Assembly: GCA_029098505.1 (NCBI GenBank)
Contig: JAQXOE010000011.1
Coordinates: 1-64,000 of the forward strand
Reading direction: 5' to 3'
Length of the DNA stretch: 64,000 bases
Origin: Bacteroidales bacterium
GTDB taxonomy: Bacteria > Bacteroidota > Bacteroidia > Bacteroidales > UBA932
Shown here: positions 42,959 through 52,137 of the stretch, in pieces
Numbering within the stretch: position 1 is the stretch's first letter
Layout: each line of letters opens with the position of its first letter
Translations under genes and position numbers: made by a program
The notes under the pieces: generated by a model
Told to the model about the DNA's origin: nothing
What the model saw: the letters and a program-made list of their open reading frames with translations, nothing else
Database searches by the model: none

Positions 42959-44950
42959 TTAATCGTCAATAGGATTTGGCTCGTAACCGTTCACACCGTA
43001 GTTGCTGATGCTGCCATAGTATCTTGCGGTTGGAGTAGTGTAGTCCACTGCCTTGCCACCGAAGCGAGGGTTCTCAGCATAGTGTACAGTTCTTACGAAA
43101 ATATACTCAGGTGAACCTGAAGAGAGGTCGAGAACAGGAGTAAGAGCGTGCTTTGCACCCTTGTACTCAGGATCTACTGCCGGATCGTAGAATGCACGGC
43201 GGCGATGGAGGGTATAGAGATGGTCATTCTCAAAAGCGAGCTCAATCTCTCTCTGGTGCAGAACATTCTCAAGGGTAAGGTCCACATCATCCTTGAAAGC
43301 TGCTCTGTGACGAATATCGTTGAGATACTTCTTTGCACTTGCAGCCTTGCCGGTATTGTTGCTCTCGACAACTGCCTCGCAGTAAGAAAGGAGAATCTCG
43401 GCGTAGCGTACATCATACCAGAAACCCTTATAGTAAAGCTGGAATGCATCAGGGTTGAGGAACTTGCGGAGACCGAAACCTGTGGTGATGGAATTGCCAG
43501 CCATAGTGTTCATATAGTTGTAGAAACCTGAAACGACACCGGCATTGTCACCATATGAGTAATAGGTCTTGCCATCAACTGTCTCCTGGGCGTCTCCCCA
43601 GAATGTAGCCTCACCATTGGTCTTGATAAGACCGCCCTGAATCTTGATGGTCTGATTGCGGAATACTGCGTCAGGATAGAGAACCCAAGCCTTGAAGCGT
43701 GCTTCCTTATCCTTAAAAGGATCGTCGATGTTCTCGTATCTTACATAGTTGACTTCCTTTCCTGTGAAGGACTCGATAGTTCCGTTATAAACTTCGGTTT
43801 CCTTTCCGTCAGCACGTGTGTGGATGAGGCCGTCGTATGCCTTGCCCTGTGCGTCCATATTGTCGAACTTGTCAACGAAATCAACGGTGACTGAGTACTT
43901 GCCGCAATCAGAGTTACCTGTAACGGTCTGAGCAGGAGAGTTATATACGTCAAATGAGCTACCCTTTGAAGAGATTCCGTCAGCATATGACTTTCCGAAG
44001 AGGTATTCGCAGTTCTGCTTGGTGATGAAGAGGTCTCCAAGATTCTTGATAGCTTCATCAACTGAAGCAGGATTTGCTCCGTAGAGTGAGAACTTGCCGC
44101 TGTTGATAATCTTCTCGGCTGCAGCGATACACTTATTGTAATAGTCATTTGCGTAAGAAGCCTCCATATAGGTCTTCTTGGCAGCTACGGCCTTCTTTCC
44201 TGAAGGGATGGCCTGCTTTGCCCAATACTTGCTGACAGATGCAGCATAGAGTGAGGCACGAACCTCGAGTGCGAGAGCCGAATATTTGCTTGCGCGGAAT
44301 TCAGCTGCAGGAGTCTCAGGAAGGTCGGCTGCAGCAGCCTCGAACTCTGAAATTACGAAATCCCAGGTGTCCTTTTCAGTAGCACGCTCTGCGAATGCGA
44401 AGAGCTGCTCATTGCCTGCACCATCGTAGTACTTGTCAAGAGGTTCGGTGATGATAGGAACTCCACCGAGGCTGCGTACCATTGCGAAATAGCAATATGC
44501 ACGTGCGAAACGGCCTTCAGCTGCGTAAATCTTGGCAGCATCAGCTGCGATGACACCTTTCTCGGCAGCTTCGTTTACAATCTGGATGAAGTTGTTAATT
44601 GAGCGGATTTTAGCCCAATCCTCAAACTTGGTAATACCGTAAGAACCGTAGTATGGGTTTGCATTGAAACCATAGTCTCCGCCGTGGCTGTCGCATGCAT
44701 TCATTGTGTACTGGTCGGTAGAGAAGTAGTGAGGAACTGTCGCAGTTGAGGACATCGGCTGGAATGCTGACATCGGGATGAACGAATAAACCTCAGCAAG
44801 AAGCATCTGGATACCGGCCTCTGAAGAAGCCATATTCTCACCTGTCATCTTTGTGAGGTCACCCTCGAGATTGTCAAAGAGGGCCTCGCAAGATGTGAAA
44901 GAGAATGTAAGGCAAGCAAAAGCTGCGATTACTGATAATATCTTTTTCAT
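42959..44950 (-). CDS. SusD/RagB-family glycan-binding lipoprotein
   Basis: This is a 663-residue SusD-like protein, long for the family. ATG at 44950 is used rather than the TTG two codons earlier. The signal peptide ends FTSC (Cys20). ARAYCYFAMVRSLGGVPIIT and FWYDVRYAEILLSYCEAVVE are SusD landmarks, and HQREIELAFENDHLYTLHR is the C-terminal one. It lies 14 bp after the SusC gene. The ligand should be the substrate of this GH32 and esterase locus. Confidence 0.93.
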   Translation of the reverse strand: MKKILSVIAAFACLTFSFTSCEALFDNLEGDLTKMTGENMASSEAGIQMLLAEVYSFIPMSAFQPMSSTATVPHYFSTDQYTMNACDSHGGDYGFNANPYYGSYGITKFEDWAKIRSINNFIQIVNEAAEKGVIAADAAKIYAAEGRFARAYCYFAMVRSLGGVPIITEPLDKYYDGAGNEQLFAFAERATEKDTWDFVISEFEAAAADLPETPAAEFRASKYSALALEVRASLYAASVSKYWAKQAIPSGKKAVAAKKTYMEASYANDYYNKCIAAAEKIINSGKFSLYGANPASVDEAIKNLGDLFITKQNCEYLFGKSYADGISSKGSSFDVYNSPAQTVTGNSDCGKYSVTVDFVDKFDNMDAQGKAYDGLIHTRADGKETEVYNGTIESFTGKEVNYVRYENIDDPFKDKEARFKAWVLYPDAVFRNQTIKIQGGLIKTNGEATFWGDAQETVDGKTYYSYGDNAGVVSGFYNYMNTMAGNSITTGFGLRKFLNPDAFQLYYKGFWYDVRYAEILLSYCEAVVESNNTGKAASAKKYLNDIRHRAAFKDDVDLTLENVLHQREIELAFENDHLYTLHRRRAFYDPAVDPEYKGAKHALTPVLDLSSGSPEYIFVRTVHYAENPRFGGKAVDYTTPTARYYGSISNYGVNGYEPNPIDD

Positions 44951-44964
44951 ATTCAAGCGTCAAA

Positions 44965-47900
44965 TTAGAAGTTAAGGTTGATACCCATAGTAAGAGTACG
45001 CATAACAGGCATGGTGTTGGACTGCATGGCTGCTGCTGACTCCGGATCATAGTATTTCATCTTTCTTGTTGTGATGGTGAACCAGTTGGTTCCTCCAAGG
45101 AAGACGCGTGTTGAGCGGAGGCCAATCTTTGAAAGGATGGTCTTTGGAAGGGTATAACCGAGCTCAAAGCTCTTGAGACGGAAATATGTAGCATTGATCT
45201 GAGTGAAATCGGTAGGAGCATCATACATACCAGGGCGCCAAGAGTTGGCATCAACTGACCACTCGAGTGCAGGCCAATAACCGGCTACCCACTCAGTTGT
45301 AGGGTCATAAGGATCATCTCCCTGATTTGCTACGTGATAACGGTCAAGATAGCTTTCATAGATGTTGTTGTATCCGCCGACTCCGAAGGTGTGGAGGAGC
45401 CAGATGATTTTTGAACACATTGTAGCACCCTGCCATACCATATTGAAATCCCAATTCTTGTAGTTGAAACCGGTATTGAGACCGAACTGGAGAGGAGGAT
45501 TGGATTCACCCCAGGTATACTGAACGTCGTGTGCGGTGATGTAACCGTCACCATTGGCGTCGTAGAGTTTGTACTGACCCATAACTGTGGTCTGCATACC
45601 TGTGTTGGCATCGTACTTGACGTCGGAATCATAGATGTCGTCCCAGCTTGTGAAGCGGCCTCCTTCAAGGCTGTACTTCCACAAAGCGTGGTAGTCACTC
45701 CAACGGTTCTGGGTGCTCGCACCGGAATACATAAAGAAGCCAGGGCCATAGTACTGTGCCTGTGAGTAGTACTTCGAAGTAGCCTGTGACTCAATGTGAC
45801 GGTTCATTGTACGTGCAAGTGTTCCGGTAGCGGTAACATAGTAAGAGAAACCGTTCCTGAGGGTGTTGCGGTGAGAGAGCTGGAGCTCCATACCGGCAGT
45901 GAGTCTTGAGTCGACATTGATCTGAGGTTCTGTTACACCGAGGATGGTAGGAGTAGAACCCGAGCTGCGTCCTGCAATACCGTCTGTAAATCTTGCGAAT
46001 ACATCGAATGCACCGCTGAACTTGTCTGACCAAAGGTTCCAGTCGATACCGATATCCATCAAACGTACATCTGCCCAGCTGAGGATGGTGTTGGCAATCT
46101 CCTTGCTGTCATAACCTTGAACAAGACCTCCAGGTGTGAAGACATACTGTCCGCTTGGGTCTGCTGTATATCCTGAAAGGTAAGCATAAGCCTGACCCTG
46201 GGTGAGACCGGTGAAACCATCAGACCAGCGGAGTTTCAGGCTGCTGATCCAAGGCGCATTGTCCTTGATGAAAGGCTCCTCTGAGATTCTCCAACCGAGA
46301 GAGTATGAAGGGAAGAAACCCCAACGGTGACCGCTCTGATAGATGTATGTACCGTCATAACGACCCATTGCCTCAATAAGGTATCTGTTAGCGTATTCGT
46401 AGTTGATTCGTCCGAGATAACCTGCTGTAGCCTGTGAAGTTCTGCTGCCGCCTGCCTGATCTGTTCCGGCAAGACCGCTGTCAATTGTCGGGTGGGTGAA
46501 GAAGTCACCGAAGGTACGCTTTGCAGACATTCTGCGCATATTGTTCTTAGTAGCCTCAGTAGCGAACATTGCGCCGATAGTGTGCTTGCCGATAACCTTA
46601 TTGTAAGTAGCCTGGAGACGGGCGTAAAGACGCTCTCTTTCAACTGTTACCTCGCGGTATGAGTTCTCGTCACCGCCATAACCCATAATCTGGTCGGTTT
46701 CATAGTCGTAGAGAGGGTATCTGGTCTTCTTAGTGTATGTAGCGTCGTAGTTGAAGTCATAAGCACCCTGAGCGAAGATCTTGAGCCCCTTGAGCCAAGG
46801 AGCATCGTAGGTGAGATTGACAGTATTGGTGAAAGCACGGCCTCTCTTGTCAGTGTAGTTGAGGTTGTGGTCCATCATCGCAATCGGGTTCTCGGTAGGC
46901 GACTTGCCCTGATATGTGTAATGGTTAGGATTGCCCTTTACAGTAGCAGGTGTGAGACGGTCTGAGAATGCGATATAGTTGAAGAGCATAGCTGACTTCT
47001 CATTGTATGAGTCATCGTTTGCAGGGTCAGCAGATGAAGTTGCGCGGAACGAAGTCTGATAATCCATTGAGAGATTGTCAGTGAGCTTGAAGGTGAAGTT
47101 TCCGCGGAGAGTGTATCTCTTGTACCAGAAGTTGTCCGGTGCGCTGTAGATTGAGCGGTCGTCATTGAAGCTTCCTGAAACGAAATATGTCACAGCATCA
47201 TTGCCGCCGCGAACGGATACATTATGTGTCTGGGTTGTAGAGTGGTCTCTCATTGCAGCATCCCACCAGCTGAAGTTTTCTAGAGTTCCGTTTTCAGCCG
47301 CCTTGATCTGCTCGTCAGTATAACGTCTTTCGAACTTTGCGATATCGGACATTTCATTTGAAAGCTTAAGGTAGTCAGCGATTCCGACCTCCTTTGGCAT
47401 CTTTGGTTTTCCGAATGAGAATACGTTCGAGTAATTCACTGAAGGCTTCTTGGTCGAGTTACCTTTCTTGGTAGTGACCATAATGACACCGTTTGCAGCA
47501 CCGAGACCGTAGATGGAAGCGGATGCGTCCTTCAGGATGGAGATGCTCTCGATGTCTTCAGGGTTGAGCTGTGAGAATTCAGTATCAGTTGAAATACCCT
47601 TGTTCGTATTGGTGTAAGAGTTTGATCTTACGACACCGTCAATTACGATAAGAGGGGCACCGTATCCACGGAGACTGATGTTTGCACCCATTGAACCCGG
47701 TGTACCTCCTGACTGACGGATGAGGAGTCCGGGAACCTTACCCTGGAGGGATGTTACAACATCATTCTGTTTTGTTTTGGTGACATCCTCAGCACGGACT
47801 GTTGTAATGGCTGATGTCAGGGACTCTTTCTTCTGGGTACCGTAACCTACAACTACGGTCTCGTCCAGAAGCTCGCTGTCCTGTTTGAGGAGTACAGACA

Positions 47901-48171
47901 TAGTGGAATTCTTTCCGACTGTGAGCCCCTGAGTCGTGTAACCGATGAAGGAAACAACCACTACGGAGTTCTGATTGACGCCGCTGATGGTTACTGTACC
48001 ATCCAAATCGGTCATACCACCGTTAGTGGTTCCTTTTACCATCACCGACGCACCGGCCAGAGGACCGTATTCGTCGGAGACGTTTACCTTAACCGATTGA
48101 TTCTGAGCGAATGCCAATTGTGTAACTGACATTAACACTACAGAAATGATAAGCATACAAAACTTTTTCAT
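44965..48171 (-). CDS. SusC/RagA-family TonB-linked outer-membrane receptor
   Basis: This 1068-residue protein has a signal peptide ending LAFAQ, a carboxypeptidase-regulatory-like domain (~25-100), the TonB-box-like ETVVVGYGTQKKES, a plug with the SusC pattern (PEDIESISILKDASASIYG, GVIMVTTKKG) and a barrel ending GINLNF. It imports the locus substrate with the SusD protein next to it. The fused hydrolase gene lies 48 bp upstream and probably shares its promoter at 49942-49949. Confidence 0.95.
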   Translation of the reverse strand: MKKFCMLIISVVLMSVTQLAFAQNQSVKVNVSDEYGPLAGASVMVKGTTNGGMTDLDGTVTISGVNQNSVVVVSFIGYTTQGLTVGKNSTMSVLLKQDSELLDETVVVGYGTQKKESLTSAITTVRAEDVTKTKQNDVVTSLQGKVPGLLIRQSGGTPGSMGANISLRGYGAPLIVIDGVVRSNSYTNTNKGISTDTEFSQLNPEDIESISILKDASASIYGLGAANGVIMVTTKKGNSTKKPSVNYSNVFSFGKPKMPKEVGIADYLKLSNEMSDIAKFERRYTDEQIKAAENGTLENFSWWDAAMRDHSTTQTHNVSVRGGNDAVTYFVSGSFNDDRSIYSAPDNFWYKRYTLRGNFTFKLTDNLSMDYQTSFRATSSADPANDDSYNEKSAMLFNYIAFSDRLTPATVKGNPNHYTYQGKSPTENPIAMMDHNLNYTDKRGRAFTNTVNLTYDAPWLKGLKIFAQGAYDFNYDATYTKKTRYPLYDYETDQIMGYGGDENSYREVTVERERLYARLQATYNKVIGKHTIGAMFATEATKNNMRRMSAKRTFGDFFTHPTIDSGLAGTDQAGGSRTSQATAGYLGRINYEYANRYLIEAMGRYDGTYIYQSGHRWGFFPSYSLGWRISEEPFIKDNAPWISSLKLRWSDGFTGLTQGQAYAYLSGYTADPSGQYVFTPGGLVQGYDSKEIANTILSWADVRLMDIGIDWNLWSDKFSGAFDVFARFTDGIAGRSSGSTPTILGVTEPQINVDSRLTAGMELQLSHRNTLRNGFSYYVTATGTLARTMNRHIESQATSKYYSQAQYYGPGFFMYSGASTQNRWSDYHALWKYSLEGGRFTSWDDIYDSDVKYDANTGMQTTVMGQYKLYDANGDGYITAHDVQYTWGESNPPLQFGLNTGFNYKNWDFNMVWQGATMCSKIIWLLHTFGVGGYNNIYESYLDRYHVANQGDDPYDPTTEWVAGYWPALEWSVDANSWRPGMYDAPTDFTQINATYFRLKSFELGYTLPKTILSKIGLRSTRVFLGGTNWFTITTRKMKYYDPESAAAMQSNTMPVMRTLTMGINLNF

Positions 48172-48219
48172 TCGATTGTAGTTAATTTGTTAGTAATAGT
48201 GTTAATAGTAAAATGAATA

Positions 48220-49908
48220 TTATCTCATTCTGAATTTGGCCATCCTTTCTTCCCATTCCTTGTCCTGGGCTGCAGTTTTCTCAGCTGCATATTCCTCAGG
48301 CATAAGGTAGAATGATTTCTTGGACTTCGTTACCGCCTTGTAGGCATCCACAAGGATTCTCTCCATAATGTAGTAACCGTTGGCCTTAGGATGCACTCCA
48401 TCGAGGGACAGTTCCTTGTCGAGACCGTTCTTTACATTTGCAAGCGGAGTGAAATAGTCAACGTAGGTCACGTTCTTCTGTGTGTCCGCGTAAGCCTTGA
48501 GCTTTCTGTTCAATTCCACTATCCTTGAACCTGCATCCTGTGTTGGAATAGGCATATACGATGAGCAAGGGGTAACTGAGCAGAGGAGAACCTTGATGCC
48601 GTGAGCCATAGCGAGTTCGCACATTGCGACCGTATTGTCATAAATGGATTCATCAGGATAGTAGGCCATACCCGCCATCTGCTGGCAGAGGTCATTTGTA
48701 CCTGCCATTATTGCCACTACTTTTGGATTGTGCTTGAGAACATCCTGCTGGAAACGAACAATCATCTGGCTGACTGTCTGGCCTGAGATTCCTCTTCCGA
48801 GGAAGTTGTTTTTCTCGAAGAAATCGGGGTCGGCAGTAGCCCAATTGTCAGTAATGGAATCGCCCATAAGCACCATATCCGGTGAACTTGTGACCTTAGC
48901 GTTGGCATTCTCATATCTCTTGAAATTGGCCCAATCTTCAGCGCTTCCCTTGACAAAGTCAATATTCCTGCTGAGAACCTGAACCCATTTCGTGCTGCTC
49001 TTCTCCAATTTCGATGGAGAGCCCTTGAAGGTCATCGATGCTTCGGTATCACCTTTCATATGCCAATTGATCCAGTCGAGGGCTGCTTCTGCAAAGGCTC
49101 CACCATTCATTTCACGGAAGGTACCTGCGTGTGAATCGCCTTCAATTTCCCTTACTGCAACGAATACGGGAACATCCTTGATATACTTGAAGTCGTCAAC
49201 TGCATTTTCCCTGGCCATATCGGTATCTCCGACGAAATAGGCGATAGGCACGCGGATATTGCTGAAGACCTTTTCCTTCGGCTGTGTCATTGATTCGTAT
49301 GAACCCATTGAACCGGCAGCGCCATTGCCGCGTCCTTCACCGAAAGGATTCTTGATCCAGATGCCGCTGTTGAAGAGGCAGAGGAGGGTGACGCGAGGGT
49401 CGTTCCTCAAATCGAGAGCCTGAAGACCGCCGGCAGACTGCCCCATCAGACAGATGTTCTTCAGGTCAATCTTTCCGTAAAACGGACTGTCCGGTCTGTA
49501 GTTCTCGGCATATACCCAGTCAAGAGCCGCTTCCATATCCTCCTTTGTATTCTTTGGCAGAATGCCCGTATTTACAGTCTCCTCGGTAAGGATGCCGTTG
49601 ACAATGAAGAGGTAGCCGTGGGAAGCCAGTTCCGTGAAAAACGGCCTGAAGGCTGAACTGGTTTTGTCGAATCCCGGGCCGGACATTATGAGTACGGAGA
49701 GCTTGTCCTTTTCAGGGAAAGCAGAAAGATTCTTCGGATAGAAGATGGTGTGTTCAGGAAGTGATGCCACTTTGTCGGTGACAGCGACTTCGTATGCGCC
49801 GCTCGGATGCTCCCAATACTCTGGCAGGGCTGCTTTGATGAGATTGGTTTGTGCGAGCACCGATGCTGATGCCATCAATCCAAATGCTAAAATCAGAATT
49901 CTTTTCAT
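48220..49908 (-). CDS. Fused alpha/beta-hydrolase and SGNH esterase, secreted
   Basis: This 562-residue protein has a signal peptide ending SVLAQ and two catalytic domains. Residues ~25-290 are an alpha/beta hydrolase of the PAF-acetylhydrolase/chlorophyllase kind, with GQSAGG (S158). Residues ~330-530 are an SGNH hydrolase with GDSITDNW (S351), GRGISGQTV, AGTNDLCQQ and DGVHPKANGY. Both sets of catalytic motifs are intact, so it should be a two-headed esterase. The second domain matches the standalone SGNH protein at 16070. It is first in the SusC/SusD transcript, which suggests deacylation of the imported glycan. Confidence 0.85.
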   Translation of the reverse strand: MKRILILAFGLMASASVLAQTNLIKAALPEYWEHPSGAYEVAVTDKVASLPEHTIFYPKNLSAFPEKDKLSVLIMSGPGFDKTSSAFRPFFTELASHGYLFIVNGILTEETVNTGILPKNTKEDMEAALDWVYAENYRPDSPFYGKIDLKNICLMGQSAGGLQALDLRNDPRVTLLCLFNSGIWIKNPFGEGRGNGAAGSMGSYESMTQPKEKVFSNIRVPIAYFVGDTDMARENAVDDFKYIKDVPVFVAVREIEGDSHAGTFREMNGGAFAEAALDWINWHMKGDTEASMTFKGSPSKLEKSSTKWVQVLSRNIDFVKGSAEDWANFKRYENANAKVTSSPDMVLMGDSITDNWATADPDFFEKNNFLGRGISGQTVSQMIVRFQQDVLKHNPKVVAIMAGTNDLCQQMAGMAYYPDESIYDNTVAMCELAMAHGIKVLLCSVTPCSSYMPIPTQDAGSRIVELNRKLKAYADTQKNVTYVDYFTPLANVKNGLDKELSLDGVHPKANGYYIMERILVDAYKAVTKSKKSFYLMPEEYAAEKTAAQDKEWEERMAKFRMR

Positions 49909-49941
49909 ATTTGGGTACTGTTAGTGTCTATGTTAGCACAA

Positions 49942-49949
49942 CAAATATA
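49942..49949 (-). promoter_or_regulatory. -7 box TATATTTG for the SusC/SusD transcript
   Basis: This exact TAnnTTTG on the minus strand predicts a leader of about 30 nt to the ATG at 49908. No -33 element at the right spacing is obvious, which would fit a promoter that needs the hybrid sensor for activation. Confidence 0.5.
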
Positions 49950-50121
49950 GAATATCCTCAAACACAAGAAATTCACAAATCATTCATTTAATAGCACAAT
50001 TCCGTCACTTGTTGAAAAAGTCAGAATGGGCGAATTAAATCGTTTATGTTCGTCTTTTTGGTACAATTTTGCCAAATTTGTATGTAAAGTCGCAGGTTGT
50101 TTTGTTCTACCATTTTTTTGT

Positions 50122-50280
50122 GGAGGAAGGTACTCTCGGGAGCTCCGCGAAACTTGGGACAAGCTTCGCTCCCCAGAGTACCTTCCTCCATCGATGACGA
50201 CACCAAAAAGTCTTCCCTTGAGTCATTGCGCACCTTGGGACAAGCTTCGCTGCTCCGTCGTAAGCGTCTCCGCGATGACG
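50122..50280. repeat. REP-like pair of hairpins with a shared 18-bp core
   Basis: GGAGGAAGGTACTCT (50122-50136) has its exact inverted copy at 50175-50189, and the arms extend inward by CGGGAGC/GCTCCCC with one mismatch. Inside is CTTGGGACAAGCTTCGCT (50153-50170), which recurs exactly at 50234-50251 inside a second hairpin bounded by GTCATTGCG (50222-50230) and CGCGATGACG (50271-50280). The base composition and the CGTCATTGCG-type ends resemble dispersed palindromic repeats. No transposase is near. Confidence 0.65.
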
Positions 50281-50589
50281 CATCTCTCCCTTTATCGATA
50301 GGTCGTGGGGGATAAATGCTTGATACACAGAAAGATAGGCACTTGTCTGTGGTAAATTTTACCTATAGACAACTGCCTAAGTCATTGATATACAATGGGT
50401 TATCCCTCACAAAAGGGAAAACACGGTGAGCGCCTTGAACTTTCCGTCATTGCGTCACGCTCAATATTCAGAGTAAATGACTTATAGCAAAATGAGAAGG
50501 ACAGCCAGTGCCAATAGTCACAATAGCGATCCTTCTTCATTAAGGGGAAAGAGACTGAGCTCAAAGTCTAGTTCAGTGTTCCAAATTTG
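50281..50589. other. Rest of the 681-bp gene-free stretch with a further hairpin
   Basis: No gene is supported here. A hairpin TTGTCT-GT-GGTAAA / TTTACC-TAT-AGACAA lies at 50343-50372, and CGTCATTGCG reappears at 50446-50455. Short frames in this stretch have no recognisable content. The stretch follows the 3' end of the carboxylesterase gene and may contain its terminator. Confidence 0.5.
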
Positions 50590-52134
50590 TTACTCCTGTG
50601 AACGCCTCCAAGCGAAATACTCATCAAGCACCCACATAGAAGCCTCATCAGGCACAGGTGCAGGATGAGGTTTGTCAGCTGTAAGGACCATTACCTGTGA
50701 GTTCTCATTCTTGAACAGAGGCCATACAGGGAGATTAGGATTGTCGCCCTTGCCGTTAGGGTCTCCGTACTTGGCGAAATTGGTCCAGTACTCCATCATA
50801 TAGTCACAAAGTATGCGGTCAGGTTCGGAGACTTCACCGCGGAAGCTGTTAAATACATAATCAACATCCTGTCCGTGAGGGGAACCGTGCCCGTATTTCG
50901 GTGAATCCTCTGGATAACCGGGATCCTGGTCGAAATAGTAGAGATAGACAGGCTGTTTGCCGTGATCGTTCTGGAGACGCCCCCAAATCCAGGTTTGCCA
51001 GCCGAAAGCAGAATCCCTGCCGAGGTCACGTCCCGATTTCGGTGTTTCTGTCTCGCTCATAGGATATGCCTCAATTAGACGCTCGGCATAATCTTCATAT
51101 CTTTCATATACAGCTGCAATCTGTTCCTTAGGGTCATTATAGAAGCCGAAACTGTCACCTTCGTCAGAATTGTATCCGACAAGAATGGCTACGTCATTGA
51201 AATTGCCCTCCTCGTACATTTTGTACTGGTCGTCGGGGATTACATAGCCGTCAACGATAGGCCAGGCTCCTCCGGTAACGACGCTCTGAGCAGAAAGAGT
51301 CTTAGCATCCATTGCGCGAAGGTCTGCAATTGACTTTGCACCAACGGATTCCATATATTTCAATCCTTCCTGTTCAGCCGTTTCGAGCTTCTGCATGTTC
51401 TCGCCCGGATATGATTTTGGAAGCACCGGACCGAAGGAACCGCCGCTCTGGGAAATTGCCCCGCGGAAAAGTCCCTTTGCCAATGGGGATGCGCAGAGCA
51501 TGCTTACTGAAATTGCGCCAGCCGATTCTCCGAAGATGGTAACTTTCTCAGGATCACCACCAAAGGCAGCAATATTCTCCTTCACCCACTTGAGTGCGGC
51601 AATCTGATCGAGCAGGCCGTAGTTGCCCGAAACACCCTCTGGGCTCTCGGCGCTGAGCTCAGGATGAGCCATAAGTCCGATTCTGCCTACTCTGTAGTTC
51701 GGAGCCACGAACACAACACCCTTTTTCGCGAGATTCGTACCATCGTAGAAGGCAGCATTCCCCATAGAGAATCCGCCTCCATAAATCCAAACCATTACAG
51801 GAAGCTTGTCCTTAGGGGATTCTGCAGGGGTCCAGATGTTCAAGTAGAGGCAATCCTCGCTCTGTTCACCGAAAGGCATATTTGAATAAGGACCAGGGCT
51901 GAAGCTGTCTGCCATCCTGACACCATCCCAAGGAATTACTGGCTGCGGGGCCTTCCATCTGAGCTCACCTACAGGAGGGGCTGCGAAAGGAATTCCCTTG
52001 AAAACGGTCATCCCATCCTCAACAATCCCTTGAACCAGACCTCCTTCCACTCTTACAAGACCCGGTTCAGACGACTTGCCGCAAGAGCAAAGCAGGGCAA
52101 GTGCTGACAATAACAGAAGTGCTTTTGTTTTCAT
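50590..52134 (-). CDS. Type-B carboxylesterase, lipoprotein
   Basis: This 514-residue esterase has a lipobox LLCSC (Cys16 or Cys18). GESAGA holds the nucleophile S204; DCLYLNIWTP and VMVWIYGGGFSMGNA are family B landmarks, and HGSPHGQDVDYVFN carries the probable His. It starts 3 bp after the stop of the hybrid two-component gene and must share its transcript, an unusual place for a structural enzyme and a hint that it is made constitutively at low level, perhaps to release the inducer. It differs clearly from the carboxylesterase at 36058, so the locus has two distinct enzymes of this family. Confidence 0.87.
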   Translation of the reverse strand: MKTKALLLLSALALLCSCGKSSEPGLVRVEGGLVQGIVEDGMTVFKGIPFAAPPVGELRWKAPQPVIPWDGVRMADSFSPGPYSNMPFGEQSEDCLYLNIWTPAESPKDKLPVMVWIYGGGFSMGNAAFYDGTNLAKKGVVFVAPNYRVGRIGLMAHPELSAESPEGVSGNYGLLDQIAALKWVKENIAAFGGDPEKVTIFGESAGAISVSMLCASPLAKGLFRGAISQSGGSFGPVLPKSYPGENMQKLETAEQEGLKYMESVGAKSIADLRAMDAKTLSAQSVVTGGAWPIVDGYVIPDDQYKMYEEGNFNDVAILVGYNSDEGDSFGFYNDPKEQIAAVYERYEDYAERLIEAYPMSETETPKSGRDLGRDSAFGWQTWIWGRLQNDHGKQPVYLYYFDQDPGYPEDSPKYGHGSPHGQDVDYVFNSFRGEVSEPDRILCDYMMEYWTNFAKYGDPNGKGDNPNLPVWPLFKNENSQVMVLTADKPHPAPVPDEASMWVLDEYFAWRRSQE

Positions 52135-52137
52135 AAT

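Noticed and set aside
50122..50280. Possible CRISPR array in the repeat-rich gap
   Set aside because: Only two copies of an 18-bp core are present, inside unequal hairpins, without regular spacers or cas genes.
49909..50589. tRNA or other structured RNA gene in the longest gap
   Set aside because: The hairpins do not form a cloverleaf and no T-loop or anticodon arm pattern is present; repeats explain the structure better.
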